Notes under the pieces: model-generated
What the model saw: the letters and a program-made list of their open reading frames with translations, nothing else
Database searches by the model: none
What the model was told of the DNA's origin: nothing
DNA from: Acinetobacter pittii
GTDB lineage: Bacteria; Pseudomonadota; Gammaproteobacteria; Pseudomonadales; Moraxellaceae
DNA length: 64,000 nt
Assembly: GCF_034064985.1 (NCBI RefSeq)
Contig: NZ_CP139249.1
Location: 434,001 to 498,000, forward strand
Reading direction: 5' to 3'
Made by a program: the position numbers and the translations under genes
In this document: piece after piece, positions 38,077-48,315 of the stretch
Numbering within the stretch: the first letter of the stretch is position 1
How the letters are laid out: every line of letters begins with the position of its first letter

Positions 38077-38134
38077 GCATCATCGGTCAATTTCGAGTAC
38101 TCTTTGAGCCTTTCGAAATTGTGACCGGTGATGC
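38077..38134 (+). promoter_or_regulatory. Long hairpin between rpsQ and rplN
   Basis: Arms 38077-38096 and 38113-38134 pair along about 18 positions: CAATTTCGA with TCGAAATTG perfectly, a 2-nt bulge, then CGGT/ACCG and GCATCA/TGATGC. The loop is 16 nt. No T-run follows. It marks the S10/spc boundary and may be a processing site or a regulatory leader. Confidence 0.7.
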
Positions 38135-38153
38135 TCGGTTTTGGAGTAGGGCA

Positions 38154-38522
38154 ATGATTCAAACCGAAACTATGCTCGACGTAGCAGACAACAGTGGTGC
38201 TCGCCGCGTACAATGTATTAAAGTACTTGGTGGTTCACATCGTCGTTATGCTTCTGTTGGCGACATTATTAAAGTTACTGTAAAAGAAGCAATCCCACGC
38301 GCACGTGTTAAAAAAGGTGACGTGATGAATGCGGTTGTAGTTCGTACTAAATTCGGCATTCGTCGTCCAGATGGTTCTGTGATCCGTTTTGATGATAATG
38401 CTGCAGTTATCCTGAACAACAACAAAGCTCCGATTGCTACTCGTATCTTCGGACCAGTGACTCGTGAACTTCGTACTGAACAGTTCATGAAAATCATTTC
38501 ATTGGCTCCTGAAGTTCTATAA
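38154..38522 (+). CDS. rplN: 50S ribosomal protein L14
   Basis: 122 aa (E. coli 123), first gene of the spc group. ATG 38154 gives [17 protein letters not shown], the universal start; the open frame runs 11 codons further into the hairpin. Conserved [11 protein letters not shown] near residue 82. Confidence 0.98.
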
Positions 38523-38531
38523 GAGGCAATC

Positions 38532-38849
38532 ATGGCTAAGATTAAAAAAGGCGATCAAGTTATCGTGATCGCAGGTAAAGAAAAAGGCAAACAGGGTACT
38601 GTATTGTCTGTTTCTGAAGACCGCGTTAAGGTTGAAGGCCTTAACTTAGTGAAGAAGCATCAAAAGCCGAATCGTGTAACTGGCGCTGAAGGCGGTATCG
38701 TTACTCAAGAAGCTTCGCTTCATATTTCAAACGTGGCAATTTTAAATGCTACAACCCAGAAGGCTGACCGTGTTGGTTACCAAGTGATTGATGGCGTGAA
38801 AACTCGCGTTTATAAATCAAATGGTGAATCAGTGGCGGTAGCGAAGTAA
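38532..38849 (+). CDS. rplX: 50S ribosomal protein L24
   Basis: 105 aa (E. coli 104). KOW motif GDQVIVIAGKEKGKQGTV at the N-terminus; assembly initiator on 23S rRNA. 9 nt after rplN. Confidence 0.98.
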   Translation: MAKIKKGDQVIVIAGKEKGKQGTVLSVSEDRVKVEGLNLVKKHQKPNRVTGAEGGIVTQEASLHISNVAILNATTQKADRVGYQVIDGVKTRVYKSNGESVAVAK

Positions 38850-38864
38850 TAGGTTGAAAAGGCA

Positions 38865-39401
38865 ATGGCCAGACTTAAAGCACGTTACAACGAAGAACTT
38901 AAAGCGAAGTTACAAGAAGAACTTAGCATTAAGAACGTGATGGAAATTCCACGCATCACAAAAATTACCCTAAACATGGGTGTAGGCGCAGCTGCAACTG
39001 ATAAGAAATTATTAGATGGCGCTGTAGTCGACATGCAATTAATTGCTGGTCAAAAACCAGTAATTACACTTGCTCGTAAATCTATCGCTGGTTTCAAAAT
39101 CCGTGATGGTTGGCCGATTGGTTGTAAAGTTACTTTACGTGGCGACCAAATGTACGAATTCTTGGACCGTTTGATCTCAATCGCAATCCCTCGTATCCGT
39201 GACTTCCGTGGTTTCTCTTCGAAATCATTTGATGGTCGTGGTAACTACTCAATGGGTTTGAAAGAGCAAATCGTTTTCCCTGAAATCGATTTCGATAAGA
39301 TTGATCGTATTCGTGGTATGGATATTACTATTACTACGACTGCTCGCACCGATGACGAAGGCCGTGCGCTTATGCGTGCATTCGGCTTCCCGTTCAAATA
39401 A
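38865..39401 (+). CDS. rplE: 50S ribosomal protein L5
   Basis: 178 aa (E. coli 179). Contacts 5S rRNA and P-site tRNA. Signature [13 protein letters not shown] near residue 28 and the C-terminal [18 protein letters not shown] segment. Confidence 0.98.
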   Translation: MARLKARYNEELKAKLQEELSIKNVMEIPRITKITLNMGVGAAATDKKLLDGAVVDMQLIAGQKPVITLARKSIAGFKIRDGWPIGCKVTLRGDQMYEFLDRLISIAIPRIRDFRGFSSKSFDGRGNYSMGLKEQIVFPEIDFDKIDRIRGMDITITTTARTDDEGRALMRAFGFPFK

Positions 39402-39410
39402 GAGGTCGAT

Positions 39411-39716
39411 ATGGCTAAGAAAGGTATGATTAATCGCGAATTGAAACGCGAAAAAACAGTTGCTAAATACGCTGCAAAACGTGCTGAATTAAAAGCTACA
39501 ATTGCAAACGTAAATGCAAGTGAAGAAGAGCGTTTCGAAGCGATGTTAAAGTTACAAGCATTGCCACGTAATGCATCTCCGGTACGTCTTCGTAACCGTT
39601 GTGGTTTAACTGGTCGTCCTCATGGTTACTTCCGTAAGTTCGGTTTAAGCCGTAACAAATTACGTGACACAGTAATGCAGGGTGATGTACCAGGCGTTGT
39701 TAAGGCAAGCTGGTAA
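39411..39716 (+). CDS. rpsN: 30S ribosomal protein S14
   Basis: 101 aa (E. coli 101). This is the long, zinc-free form: only a single Cys (in [13 protein letters not shown]) instead of two CxxC pairs. C-terminal VPGVVKASW is typical. Confidence 0.98.
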   Translation: MAKKGMINRELKREKTVAKYAAKRAELKATIANVNASEEERFEAMLKLQALPRNASPVRLRNRCGLTGRPHGYFRKFGLSRNKLRDTVMQGDVPGVVKASW

Positions 39717-39727
39717 GGAGCGACTAA

Positions 39728-40123
39728 ATGAGTATGCAAGATACCGTTGCCGACATGCTAACACGTGTTCGTAACGCACAAATGGCTAAGAAGCAAACTG
39801 TTTCTATGCCTTCTTCTAAGTTGAAAGTTGCTATTGCAAACGTACTTCAACAAGAAGGTTATATTTCAAATGTAGAAGTTGCTCAAGAAGAGACAAAATC
39901 TACTTTGACAATTACTTTAAAATATTTCGAAGGCAAACCAGTTATCGAAATGGTTAAACGCGTAAGCCGTCCAGGTCTTCGCCAATACCGTGGTAAAGAT
40001 AAACTTCCAAGCGTTAAGCAAGGTTTAGGTATTGCAATTGTTTCTACAAGCAAAGGCATCATGACTGATCGCGCTGCACGTGCTGCAGGCGTTGGTGGTG
40101 AAGTTATTGCTTTTGTTTCTTAA
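39728..40123 (+). CDS. rpsH: 30S ribosomal protein S8
   Basis: 131 aa (E. coli 130). Starts [18 protein letters not shown]; signature [20 protein letters not shown] near the C-terminus. In E. coli S8 represses the spc operon by binding mRNA near the rplE start. Confidence 0.98.
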   Translation: MSMQDTVADMLTRVRNAQMAKKQTVSMPSSKLKVAIANVLQQEGYISNVEVAQEETKSTLTITLKYFEGKPVIEMVKRVSRPGLRQYRGKDKLPSVKQGLGIAIVSTSKGIMTDRAARAAGVGGEVIAFVS

Positions 40124-40136
40124 TAGGTGATTCCTC

Positions 40137-40670
40137 ATGTCTCGTGTGGCTAAAGCCCCAGTAACTGTACCTAATGGTGTAGCAGTTACTCAGAACGGCC
40201 GGCAGGTCGAAGTGAAAGGCAGCAAAGGTACATTGTCTTTCAACCTGCATGCGCTGGTCGAGCTAAAACAGGAAGAAGGTAAACTTCAACTTGCTCCAGT
40301 TAAAGAATCGAAAGATGCTTGGATGCAAGCTGGTACTGCTCGCGCTGTATTAAATAACCTTGTAAAAGGGGTTAGTGAAGGCTTCGAACGTAAGTTGCAG
40401 CTAGTTGGTGTTGGTTATAAAGCTGCGGTTAAAGGTACCGTTGTAAACCTTAACCTTGGTTTTTCACACCCAATTGACTACGCTTTACCTGAAGGTGTAA
40501 CAGCGGAAACTCCAACTGCTACTGAAATCATTTTGAAATCAGCAAACAAGCAGTTGTTAGGTCAAGTAGCGGCAGAAATCCGTGCATATCGTTCTCCTGA
40601 ACCATATAAAGGTAAAGGTGTTCGTTATTCGGATGAAGTCATTCTTCGTAAAGAAGCTAAGAAGAAATAA
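40137..40670 (+). CDS. rplF: 50S ribosomal protein L6
   Basis: 177 aa (E. coli 177). Two tandem L6 folds; C-terminal signature [21 protein letters not shown] precedes the start. Confidence 0.98.
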   Translation: MSRVAKAPVTVPNGVAVTQNGRQVEVKGSKGTLSFNLHALVELKQEEGKLQLAPVKESKDAWMQAGTARAVLNNLVKGVSEGFERKLQLVGVGYKAAVKGTVVNLNLGFSHPIDYALPEGVTAETPTATEIILKSANKQLLGQVAAEIRAYRSPEPYKGKGVRYSDEVILRKEAKKK

Positions 40671-40684
40671 GGCGCGAGGTTCTT

Positions 40685-41035
40685 ATGAACGAAAAGAAAC
40701 AATCCCGTTTGCGTCGTGCGAAAAGCACACGCTTGCACATTCGTGCATTGGGTGCGACTCGTTTGTGTGTAAACCGCACTCCGCGTCACATCTATGCTCA
40801 AGTTATTTCAGCAGATGGTGGCAAAGTTTTAGCACAAGCTTCAACTTTGGATGCATCTTTACGTAGCGGTACTACAGGTAATGTAGACGCGGCTACTAAA
40901 GTAGGCGCTTTAATCGCAGAGCGTGCGAAAGCAGCTGGTGTAACTAAAGTTGCATTTGACCGTTCTGGTTTTAAATATCATGGTCGTATCAAAGCCTTGG
41001 CTGATGCTGCTCGTGAAAACGGCTTGGAGTTCTAA
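40685..41035 (+). CDS. rplR: 50S ribosomal protein L18
   Basis: 116 aa (E. coli 117), 5S rRNA-binding. Conserved [21 protein letters not shown] at the C-terminus, with a basic N-terminus. GCGCGAGG lies upstream of the start. Confidence 0.98.
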   Translation: MNEKKQSRLRRAKSTRLHIRALGATRLCVNRTPRHIYAQVISADGGKVLAQASTLDASLRSGTTGNVDAATKVGALIAERAKAAGVTKVAFDRSGFKYHGRIKALADAARENGLEF

Positions 41036-41037
41036 TC

Positions 41038-41535
41038 ATGGCTAAAGTTGAACAAAACGAAGGTCTTGTTGAAAAGCTGGTTGCCGTTGATCGTGTAGCC
41101 AAAGTTGTTAAGGGTGGTCGTATCTTCTCTTTCACAGCATTAACTGTTGTGGGTGATGGTAATGGTCGTGTTGGTTTTGGTCGTGGTAAAGCTCGTGAAG
41201 TTCCAGCTGCTATTTCTAAAGCACTTGAAGCTGCACGTCGCAACATGATTACTGTAGACCTTGCAGGTACTACTTTACAACACCCTGTGAATGCTCGTCA
41301 TGGTGCAAGCCGTGTATATATGCAACCTGCTTCTGAAGGTACTGGCGTAATCGCTGGTGGCGCAATGCGTGCCGTTCTAGAAGCTGCAGGTGTACATAAC
41401 GTACTTGCTAAATGTTATGGTTCTACTAATGCTGCAAACGTAGTAAACGCAACTTTCAAAGGTTTGCGTGATATGACTTCTCCTGAGAAAGTCGCTGCGA
41501 AACGTGGTAAATCAGTAGAAGAAATTCAAGGGTAA
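41038..41535 (+). CDS. rpsE: 30S ribosomal protein S5
   Basis: 165 aa (E. coli 167). Contains [20 protein letters not shown] and [13 protein letters not shown], the region linked to spectinomycin resistance and fidelity; no deletion is evident. Starts 2 nt after rplR. Confidence 0.98.
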
Positions 41536-41541
41536 TCAATC

Positions 41542-41718
41542 ATGAAAACGATTAAAGTTACCCAGACTAAATCTTCTTCACATCGCTTGAAAAATCACAA
41601 GCTTTGCTTACAAGGTTTAGGTCTGCGTCGTATTGGTCATACTGTAGAAGTGCAAGATACGCCTTCTAACCGCGGTATGATCAACAAAGTCTACTATATG
41701 GTTAGTGTAGAGGAATAA
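41542..41718 (+). CDS. rpmD: 50S ribosomal protein L30
   Basis: 58 aa (E. coli 59), below most ORF cut-offs. [20 protein letters not shown] start, [20 protein letters not shown] in the middle, ending VSVEE. It lies exactly between rpsE and rplO as in other bacteria. Confidence 0.97.
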
Positions 41719-41721
41719 GCC

Positions 41722-42162
41722 ATGACTCTGCGTTTAAATGAACTTGCGCCTGCAGAAGGTGCAAAACGTGAACACCGTCGTTTAGGCCGTGGTATCGGTT
41801 CTGGCGTTGGTAAGACTGGTGGCCGTGGTGTCAAAGGTCAAAAATCACGTAAAAGTGGTGGCGTTCGTCCAGGCTTTGAAGGCGGTCAAACTGCGATTTA
41901 TCGTCGTTTACCTAAATTCGGTTTCACTAGCCAAATCGCTTTAAAAACTGCTGAAGTACGTTTATCTGAGTTAAGCAAAGTTGAAGGCGACATCGTTAGC
42001 CTAGAAACTTTGAAAGCTGCGAATGTTGTTCGTCGTGACCAAATTCGTGCTCGTATCGTACTTTCTGGTGAAATCACTCGTGCATTCACTGTTCAAGGTG
42101 TTGCATTGACTAAAGGCGCTAAAGCTGCAATTGAAGCAGCTGGCGGTAAAGTCGAGGAGTAA
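41722..42162 (+). CDS. rplO: 50S ribosomal protein L15
   Basis: 146 aa (E. coli 144). Gly-rich N-terminal arm [20 protein letters not shown], and C-terminal [25 protein letters not shown] precedes the start. Confidence 0.98.
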   Translation: MTLRLNELAPAEGAKREHRRLGRGIGSGVGKTGGRGVKGQKSRKSGGVRPGFEGGQTAIYRRLPKFGFTSQIALKTAEVRLSELSKVEGDIVSLETLKAANVVRRDQIRARIVLSGEITRAFTVQGVALTKGAKAAIEAAGGKVEE

Positions 42163-42168
42163 TCTCGA

Positions 42169-43527
42169 GTGTCTATGTCTCCTAGTTCTTCAGGTCATGT
42201 CAACATGATGAAAGGTCAGCCATTTCATGTGAAATACCGTGAAATTATTCGCCGGATGAGTTTTCTAATCGGTGCATTGCTGGTCTTTCGACTAGGAGCG
42301 CATATTCCAGTACCAGGCATTAATAATGCTGCGTTAGAAAATTTATTTCATGCGAACCAAGGAACTATTCTTGGGCTATTCAATATGTTTTCTGGCGGTG
42401 CTTTAGAGCGAATGTCTATTCTTGCTTTAGGGATTATGCCTTACATTTCTGCGTCAATTATTGTGCAGTTAATGTCTACTGTGATCCCATCACTTGAAGC
42501 CTTGAAAAAGGAAGGTGAGCAAGGTAAGCGGAAAATTAATCAGTATACACGTCAGGGCACATTGTTGCTTGCAGTGGTTCAAGCAGTTGGTATGTGTGCA
42601 GGTTTGATTGGTCAGGGTATTACTCTGTCAGTTGGTCTTGCGTTTTATATCCCAGCAGTAACTTCACTTGTCGCTGGAACTATGTTCTTAATGTGGCTAG
42701 GTGAGCAAATCACTGAAAGAGGTATTGGTAACGGTATCTCAATGATTATTTTTGCAGGTATTGTCGCTGGTTTGCCTAAATTAATTATGCAATCAGTTTC
42801 CTCTGTAGATAATGGTCAGACAAGCTTAATTGGTCTTGTAATCTTTGGTCTTTTGTCTTTAGGTGTATTGGCAGCTATTGTGTTTATTGAAAAAGCACAA
42901 CGTCGCATTCCAGTAAACTATGCGCAAAAGCAACAAGGGCGTCGTATATTTACAGCACAGCAGACACATTTGCCATTAAAAATTAATATGGCTGGTGTTA
43001 TTCCTGCGATTTTTGCAAGTTCTTTGCTATTGTTCCCAGCTAGTCTTGGACAATGGGTAGGAAGTGCAGATCCAAATGCTGGTTTTATTAAAAGTAGCTT
43101 ACAAGACTTAGCTTTAGTATTGTCGCCTGGACAGCCTTTGTATTTGGTGCTCTTTGGTGCGTTAATTATCTTTTTCTGTTACTTTTATACGGCTTTAGTA
43201 TTTAGCCCTAAGGAAGTATCAGAAAATCTAAAACGCAGCGGAGCTTATGTGCCTGGTATTCGCCCAGGTGAGCAAACTGCTCGTTACTTAGATCATATTC
43301 TTAATCGTTTGACGTTTATTGGTGCGATTTATATTACGGTCATTTGTTTAATGCCAATGATTCTACAAAGTTCTTTTGGGATTCCATTCTATTTAGGTGG
43401 TACCTCATTATTGATCGTAGTAGTCGTGGTTATGGACTTTATGGCTCAGCTACAAGCGCATTTAACATCTCATCAATATGACAATCAAACATTAATGAGA
43501 AAAACGACTGCTCATCCTAAGGGATAA
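42169..43527 (+). CDS. secY: Protein translocase subunit SecY
   Basis: 452 aa (E. coli 443), ten-helix channel of the SecYEG translocon. Plug and TM2 region [20 protein letters not shown] near residue 65, and the C5 loop around [20 protein letters not shown] near 345. GTG start at 42169, 9 nt after GAGGAG; an ATG two codons later is an alternative. Last large gene of the spc group. Confidence 0.97.
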
Positions 43528-43547
43528 GCGCACTTAGAGGTTTCATC

Positions 43548-43664
43548 ATGAAAGTACAAGCTTCTGTAAAGAAAATTTGTGGTAGCTGTAAAGTTATCCG
43601 TCGTAATGGGGTTATTCGCGTAATTTGTAGCGCAGAACCTCGTCATAAGCAGCGTCAAGGTTAA
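43548..43664 (+). CDS. rpmJ: 50S ribosomal protein L36
   Basis: 38 aa, [20 protein letters not shown] and onward. Zinc ligands Cys11, Cys14, Cys27 and His33 are all present, so this is the zinc-binding (C+) form. AGAGG lies upstream. Position directly after secY is canonical. Confidence 0.97.
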
Positions 43665-43709
43665 TCTAATCAAGACCTGTTGATTTCAGTAGGCGAATTG
43701 GGTTAATAT

Positions 43710-43736
43710 CCGCCCCTCAAGATTTTTGTGGGGCGG
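43710..43736 (+). promoter_or_regulatory. Hairpin upstream of rpsM
   Basis: CCGCCCC (43710-43716) pairs with GGGGCGG (43730-43736) across a 13-nt U-rich loop in the 106-bp rpmJ-rpsM gap. In E. coli S4 binds a pseudoknot at this place to control the alpha operon; a similar role here is inferred. Confidence 0.55.
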
Positions 43737-43770
43737 TTGATTATCTCTACTGCCTTTTTGGAGAAAGTGA

Positions 43771-44127
43771 ATGGCTCGTATTGCCGGTGTAAACATTCCG
43801 GATAACAAGCATGCTGTTATCTCCCTCACTTACATCTTTGGTATCGGTCGCCACACTGCTAAGAATATCTTAGCTGCAGTTGGTATTACTGAAACTACTA
43901 AGATCCGTGAGTTGGACGATGCTCAGCTTGATGCGATTCGTGCAGAAGTTGCTAAGGTTCCTACCGAAGGTGACTTACGTCGCGAAATTTCCATGAACAT
44001 TAAACGTTTAATGGATTTGGGTTGCTACCGCGGCCTTCGCCATCGTCGCAGCTTGCCTGTCCGTGGTCAACGCACCAAAACTAACGCACGTACCCGTAAA
44101 GGTCCGCGCAAACCGATTAAAAAGTAA
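43771..44127 (+). CDS. rpsM: 30S ribosomal protein S13
   Basis: 118 aa (E. coli 118). First gene of the alpha group. [19 protein letters not shown] start and the [18 protein letters not shown] tail that contacts P-site tRNA. GGAG precedes the start. Confidence 0.98.
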
Positions 44128-44146
44128 GATTTCTGGAAGCTAAAAG

Positions 44147-44533
44147 ATGGCTAAAGATACTCGCACACGCAAGAAGGTCACTCGTACCGTCTCTGAAGGT
44201 GTTGCACACATTCACGCGTCTTTTAATAACACCATTGTTACGATTACTGATCGTCAAGGTAATGCATTGGCTTGGGCCACCTCAGGTGGACAAGGCTTCC
44301 GTGGTTCACGTAAATCAACTCCGTTTGCTGCTCAGGTAGCTGCTGAAGTTGCTGGTAAAGCAGCTTTAGATTACGGTTTGAAAAATCTGGACGTCCTTGT
44401 AAAAGGTCCTGGTCCAGGTCGTGAGTCTGCGGTTCGTGCATTAGGCGCAGTGGGTTATAAGATTAACAGCATTACCGATGTGACTCCAATTCCTCACAAC
44501 GGTTGCCGTCCACCTAAAAAACGTCGCGTGTAA
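44147..44533 (+). CDS. rpsK: 30S ribosomal protein S11
   Basis: 128 aa (E. coli 129). Platform protein near the mRNA exit. Contains [19 protein letters not shown] and the C-terminal [18 protein letters not shown]. Confidence 0.98.
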
Positions 44534-44545
44534 GGAGAAACATTC

Positions 44546-45172
44546 ATGGCTCGTTATATTGGTCCAAAATGCAAACTCTCTCGCCGCGAAGGGACAGACC
44601 TGCAACTTAAATCTGGCGTTAAACCGTTTGACGTCAAAACTAAAAAAGCTAACAAAGCACCTGGTCAACATGGTCAGGCACGCGGTGGTAAGCAATCTGA
44701 GTATTCACTACAATTACGTGAAAAACAAAAAGTCCGTCGTATTTACGGTGTGTTAGAACGTCAATTTAGTAACTACTATAAAGAAGCAGCTCGTGTTAAA
44801 GGCGCAACAGGTGAGAACTTGTTGAAATTGCTTGAAAGCCGTCTTGATAACGTTGTTTATCGCATGGGTTTTGGTTCTACACGTGCAGAAGCTCGTCAGT
44901 TAGTAAGTCACCGTAGCATTACTTTGAATGGTCGTCGTGTAAACATCGCATCTATTCAAGTTAAAGCTGGTGATGTAATTGCGGTTCACGAAGGTGCTAA
45001 ACAACAATTGCGTATTAAAAACGCGATTGAGTTAGCTGCACAACGTGGTATTCCAGCTTGGATCGAAGTTGATCATACTAAGCTTGAAGGTACGTTTAAA
45101 GCTGCACCAGATCGTTCTGATTTACCTGCTGAAATCAACGAAAGCTTGATTGTAGAATTGTATTCTAAATAA
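44546..45172 (+). CDS. rpsD: 30S ribosomal protein S4
   Basis: 208 aa (E. coli 206). Assembly initiator and, in E. coli, repressor of the alpha operon. S4 domain near residues 97-160 with [20 protein letters not shown]. No N-terminal zinc Cys cluster. Confidence 0.98.
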   Translation: MARYIGPKCKLSRREGTDLQLKSGVKPFDVKTKKANKAPGQHGQARGGKQSEYSLQLREKQKVRRIYGVLERQFSNYYKEAARVKGATGENLLKLLESRLDNVVYRMGFGSTRAEARQLVSHRSITLNGRRVNIASIQVKAGDVIAVHEGAKQQLRIKNAIELAAQRGIPAWIEVDHTKLEGTFKAAPDRSDLPAEINESLIVELYSK

Positions 45173-45189
45173 TCCTTGAGGTAGCAATA

Positions 45190-46197
45190 ATGACGCGTAC
45201 TGCAAACGAGTTTCTAACTCCGCAAGCGATCAAGGTCGAAGCGGTAAGCGGGACCTCGGCAAAAGTGATTCTAGAACCTTTAGAGCGTGGTTTTGGCCAT
45301 ACTCTAGGTAATGCTTTACGTCGCATTCTATTGTCTTCTTTACCTGGCGCTGCTGTGGTTGAAGTAGAGATAGAAGGTGTCGAGCACGAGTACAGTACTT
45401 TAGAAGGCTTGCAGCAGGACATCGTCGAGCTCTTGCTGAACCTAAAAGGATTGTCTATTAAGCTGTTCGATCAAAATGAAGCATATTTAACATTAGAAAA
45501 ACAAGGTCCTGGCGATATTACTGCTGCTGACCTTCGTTTACCTCATAATGTTGAAGTGGTTAACCCAGAACATTTAATCGGTACTTTAAGTGCTTCAGGC
45601 TCATTAAAAATGCGCTTGAAAGTTGCTCAAGGTCGTGGTTATGAAACATCTGATTCTCGTTTCCCTGAAGGTGAAACACGTCCGGTTGGCCGTTTGCAAT
45701 TAGATGCTTCTTATAGCCCAATTAAACGTGTCTCTTACACCGTTGAAAATGCGCGTGTAGAACAACGTACCGATTTAGATAAACTGGTAATCGACCTTGA
45801 AACAAATGGAACGGTTGATCCTGAAGAAGCTATCCGTAAAGCGGCAACAATCTTGCAACAACAAATTGCAATTTTTGTTGATCTTCAGAAAGACCAAACT
45901 CCAGTTGCTCAAGAGCCTCGTGAAGAAGTTGACCCAATCTTGCTTCGCCCAGTAGATGATCTAGAGCTTACTGTTCGTTCTGCTAACTGTTTGAAAGCAG
46001 AAAATATTTACTACATTGGTGATCTTGTTCAACGTACTGAAGTTGAGTTGTTAAAAACTCCTAATCTTGGTAAAAAATCGTTAACAGAGATCAAAGATGT
46101 TTTGGCGTCGAAAGGCTTACAACTCGGTATGCGTCTTGAAAACTGGCCACCAGCTAGTCTTCGTATGGACGACCGTTTTGCCTATCGTAGCCGTTAA
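45190..46197 (+). CDS. rpoA: DNA-directed RNA polymerase alpha subunit
   Basis: 335 aa (E. coli 329). N-terminal assembly domain with [15 protein letters not shown] near residue 38; flexible linker around 235-255; C-terminal domain with [16 protein letters not shown] and [19 protein letters not shown], including the Arg and Lys that contact UP elements. TTGAGGTAG precedes the start. Confidence 0.98.
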   Translation: MTRTANEFLTPQAIKVEAVSGTSAKVILEPLERGFGHTLGNALRRILLSSLPGAAVVEVEIEGVEHEYSTLEGLQQDIVELLLNLKGLSIKLFDQNEAYLTLEKQGPGDITAADLRLPHNVEVVNPEHLIGTLSASGSLKMRLKVAQGRGYETSDSRFPEGETRPVGRLQLDASYSPIKRVSYTVENARVEQRTDLDKLVIDLETNGTVDPEEAIRKAATILQQQIAIFVDLQKDQTPVAQEPREEVDPILLRPVDDLELTVRSANCLKAENIYYIGDLVQRTEVELLKTPNLGKKSLTEIKDVLASKGLQLGMRLENWPPASLRMDDRFAYRSR

Positions 46198-46215
46198 TTA
46201 AGTAGGACTATCACC

Positions 46216-46593
46216 ATGCGTCATCGTAATAGTGGTGTGAAATTAGGCCGTACAAGCAGCCATCGTAAAGCGATGTTCCAAAACTTGGCTAATTCTTTAT
46301 TTGAACACGAGTTGATCAAAACAACTGTGCCTAAAGCTAAAGAATTACGTCGTGTTGCTGAGCCTTTAATCACTCTAGCAAAAAACGATACTGTAGCAAA
46401 TCGTCGTTTAGCATTTGCTCGTACTCGTAATGCTGCAACTGTTGGTAAATTATTTACCGTACTCGGCCCTCGTTACAAAGAACGTAACGGCGGTTATCTA
46501 CGTGTTCTTAAAGCGGGCTTCCGTGCTGGTGATGCAGCACCGATGGCTTACGTTGAGCTTGTAGATCGTGAAGTAAACACTTCAGCTGAATAA
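46216..46593 (+). CDS. rplQ: 50S ribosomal protein L17
   Basis: 125 aa (E. coli 127). [20 protein letters not shown] start is diagnostic. Last gene of the supercluster, 12 nt before the terminator. Confidence 0.98.
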   Translation: MRHRNSGVKLGRTSSHRKAMFQNLANSLFEHELIKTTVPKAKELRRVAEPLITLAKNDTVANRRLAFARTRNAATVGKLFTVLGPRYKERNGGYLRVLKAGFRAGDAAPMAYVELVDREVNTSAE

Positions 46594-46605
46594 TTGATTT
46601 TATTC

Positions 46606-46638
46606 AAAAAAGACCGGTTTTATACCGGTCTTTTTTAT
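46606..46638 (+). terminator. Terminator of the ribosomal supercluster
   Basis: AAAAAAGACCGGT/ACCGGTCTTTTTT with a short TTTAT loop; a strong rho-independent terminator. Confidence 0.94.
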
Positions 46639-46705
46639 TTCTAGTCACAAAAAAATTATAAAAAATGTCCTCAAGTGACATAAAAAAGTAGATAAACGGT
46701 CAAAC

Positions 46706-46725
46706 TTGACATTGTGTATTGTCAA
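46706..46725 (+). promoter_or_regulatory. Inverted repeat upstream of the almA-like gene
   Basis: TTGACA and its complement TGTCAA are separated by 8 bp, 50 bp before the start codon. The first arm equals a consensus -35 box, but no good -10 lies 17 bp downstream (TTTAAT is 22 bp away). A repressor or activator site overlapping the promoter is possible. Confidence 0.4.
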
Positions 46726-46774
46726 AATTGTGTTTTAATAAACTTATATTCTCAACAATGGGTATAAAAATAAA

Positions 46775-48265
46775 ATGGAAAAGCAAGTTGATATTTTAAT
46801 CATTGGTGCAGGTATTTCAGGAATCGGAATCGCTGCCCATTTGTCAAAAAATTCACCACAACGACAATTCGAGATTTTAGAACGTCGTGAGTCTTTTGGC
46901 GGAACATGGGATCTTTTCCGTTATCCTGGTATCCGTTCAGATTCAGATATGTCTACCTTTGGTTTTAATTTTAAACCTTGGCGTAAAGCGAATGTATTAG
47001 CTGATGGGGCTTCTATTAAAGGGTATTTAGGAGAAGTAATTGATGAATATAAATTAAAAGAAAAAATTCATTTTGGTCATCGTGTACTTTCTGCTAATTA
47101 TGATTCTGCCTCAAAAAAATGGCAGGTTGTAGTAGAAGATAGCAATAAAAAACAGCAGACTTGGATTGCCAACTTTGTTGTAGGGTGTACAGGTTACTAT
47201 AATTATGATCAGGGTTATGCGCCTTCTTTTCCAAATCAAGAAGCATTTAAAGGGCAACTCATTCACCCACAGCATTGGCCTGAAAACTTAGATTACACAG
47301 GTAAGAAGGTGGTTATTATCGGCAGTGGTGCAACAGCGATTACTTTAGTACCAGCAATGGCTAAAGGTGGGGCTGGTCATGTGACCATGTTGCAACGTTC
47401 ACCAACGTATATTGCTAGCGTTCCTTCTATCGATTTCATCTATGAAAAAACGCGTAAATTTATGTCTGAAGAGGCAGCTTATAAATTTACCCGTGCTCGC
47501 AACATTGGTATGCAGCGCGCTATTTATGCGTTGTCTCAGAAACATCCTAAAACTGTACGTCGCTTACTTTTAAAAGCAATTGAAGTGCAGCTTAAAGGTA
47601 AGGTTGATATGAAGCATTTTACGCCTTCATACAACCCTTGGGATCAGCGTTTATGTGTAGTGCCAGATGGGGACTTATTTAAAATTTTACGTGAAGGCAA
47701 AGCAAGTGTAGAAACTGATCAGATCGAGAAATTTACTGAAAAAGGTATTTTACTTAAATCTGGCAAGCATCTTGATGCTGATATCGTTGTTTCTGCAACA
47801 GGACTACAAGTTCAGATTATGGGTGGAGTTCAGGCGACTCTTGATGGGAAGCCAATCAACTCATCTGAACATATGCTTTATAACGGTATAATGCTAAGTG
47901 ATGTGCCGAATATGGCTATGATTATTGGCTATGTGAATGCCTCATGGACACTCAAAGTAGATATCGCTGCCGAATATATTTGTCGCTTATTAAACTATAT
48001 GGACAAAAATAGTTATGATGAAGTGATTCCATCGGGTGATAAGACTGTGATGGAAGAAGATACTGTAATGGGTAAATTATCTTCAGGTTATATTAACCGT
48101 GCAGCACATGAACTTCCTAAACAAGGTAAGCGTGCTCCATGGCAGGTGACTAATAACTATTTAGAAGATAGAAAGTCTTTGAAAAATGCAAAATTTGAAG
48201 ATGGCATTCTTCATTTTCATAAGCGTTCTGAAGCAAATGAGCGTAAACCAAAATTAGTATCTTAA
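46775..48265 (+). CDS. almA: Flavin monooxygenase, AlmA-like (long-chain n-alkane oxidation)
   Basis: 496 aa. FAD loop GAGISGIGIAAHL at residues 11-23, GGTWDLFRYPGIRSDSDMST near 47, the Baeyer-Villiger fingerprint FKGQLIHPQHWP near 165, and the NADP loop GSGATA near 189. The whole sequence, including the RKPKLVS end, looks like Acinetobacter AlmA as I remember it, which is required for growth on alkanes longer than about C30. A paralogous monooxygenase with another substrate remains possible. The acyl-CoA dehydrogenase convergent downstream fits lipid catabolism. Confidence 0.78.
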   Translation: MEKQVDILIIGAGISGIGIAAHLSKNSPQRQFEILERRESFGGTWDLFRYPGIRSDSDMSTFGFNFKPWRKANVLADGASIKGYLGEVIDEYKLKEKIHFGHRVLSANYDSASKKWQVVVEDSNKKQQTWIANFVVGCTGYYNYDQGYAPSFPNQEAFKGQLIHPQHWPENLDYTGKKVVIIGSGATAITLVPAMAKGGAGHVTMLQRSPTYIASVPSIDFIYEKTRKFMSEEAAYKFTRARNIGMQRAIYALSQKHPKTVRRLLLKAIEVQLKGKVDMKHFTPSYNPWDQRLCVVPDGDLFKILREGKASVETDQIEKFTEKGILLKSGKHLDADIVVSATGLQVQIMGGVQATLDGKPINSSEHMLYNGIMLSDVPNMAMIIGYVNASWTLKVDIAAEYICRLLNYMDKNSYDEVIPSGDKTVMEEDTVMGKLSSGYINRAAHELPKQGKRAPWQVTNNYLEDRKSLKNAKFEDGILHFHKRSEANERKPKLVS

Positions 48266-48280
48266 TTCGTATGAAATAAG

Positions 48281-48307
48281 AAAAGGGGCGTAATGCCCCT
48301 TTTTTTA
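48281..48307. terminator. Bidirectional terminator
   Basis: AAAAGGGGC/GCCCCTTTT with a GTAAT loop between convergent genes. Confidence 0.92.
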
Positions 48308-48315
48308 TGAAGGTA

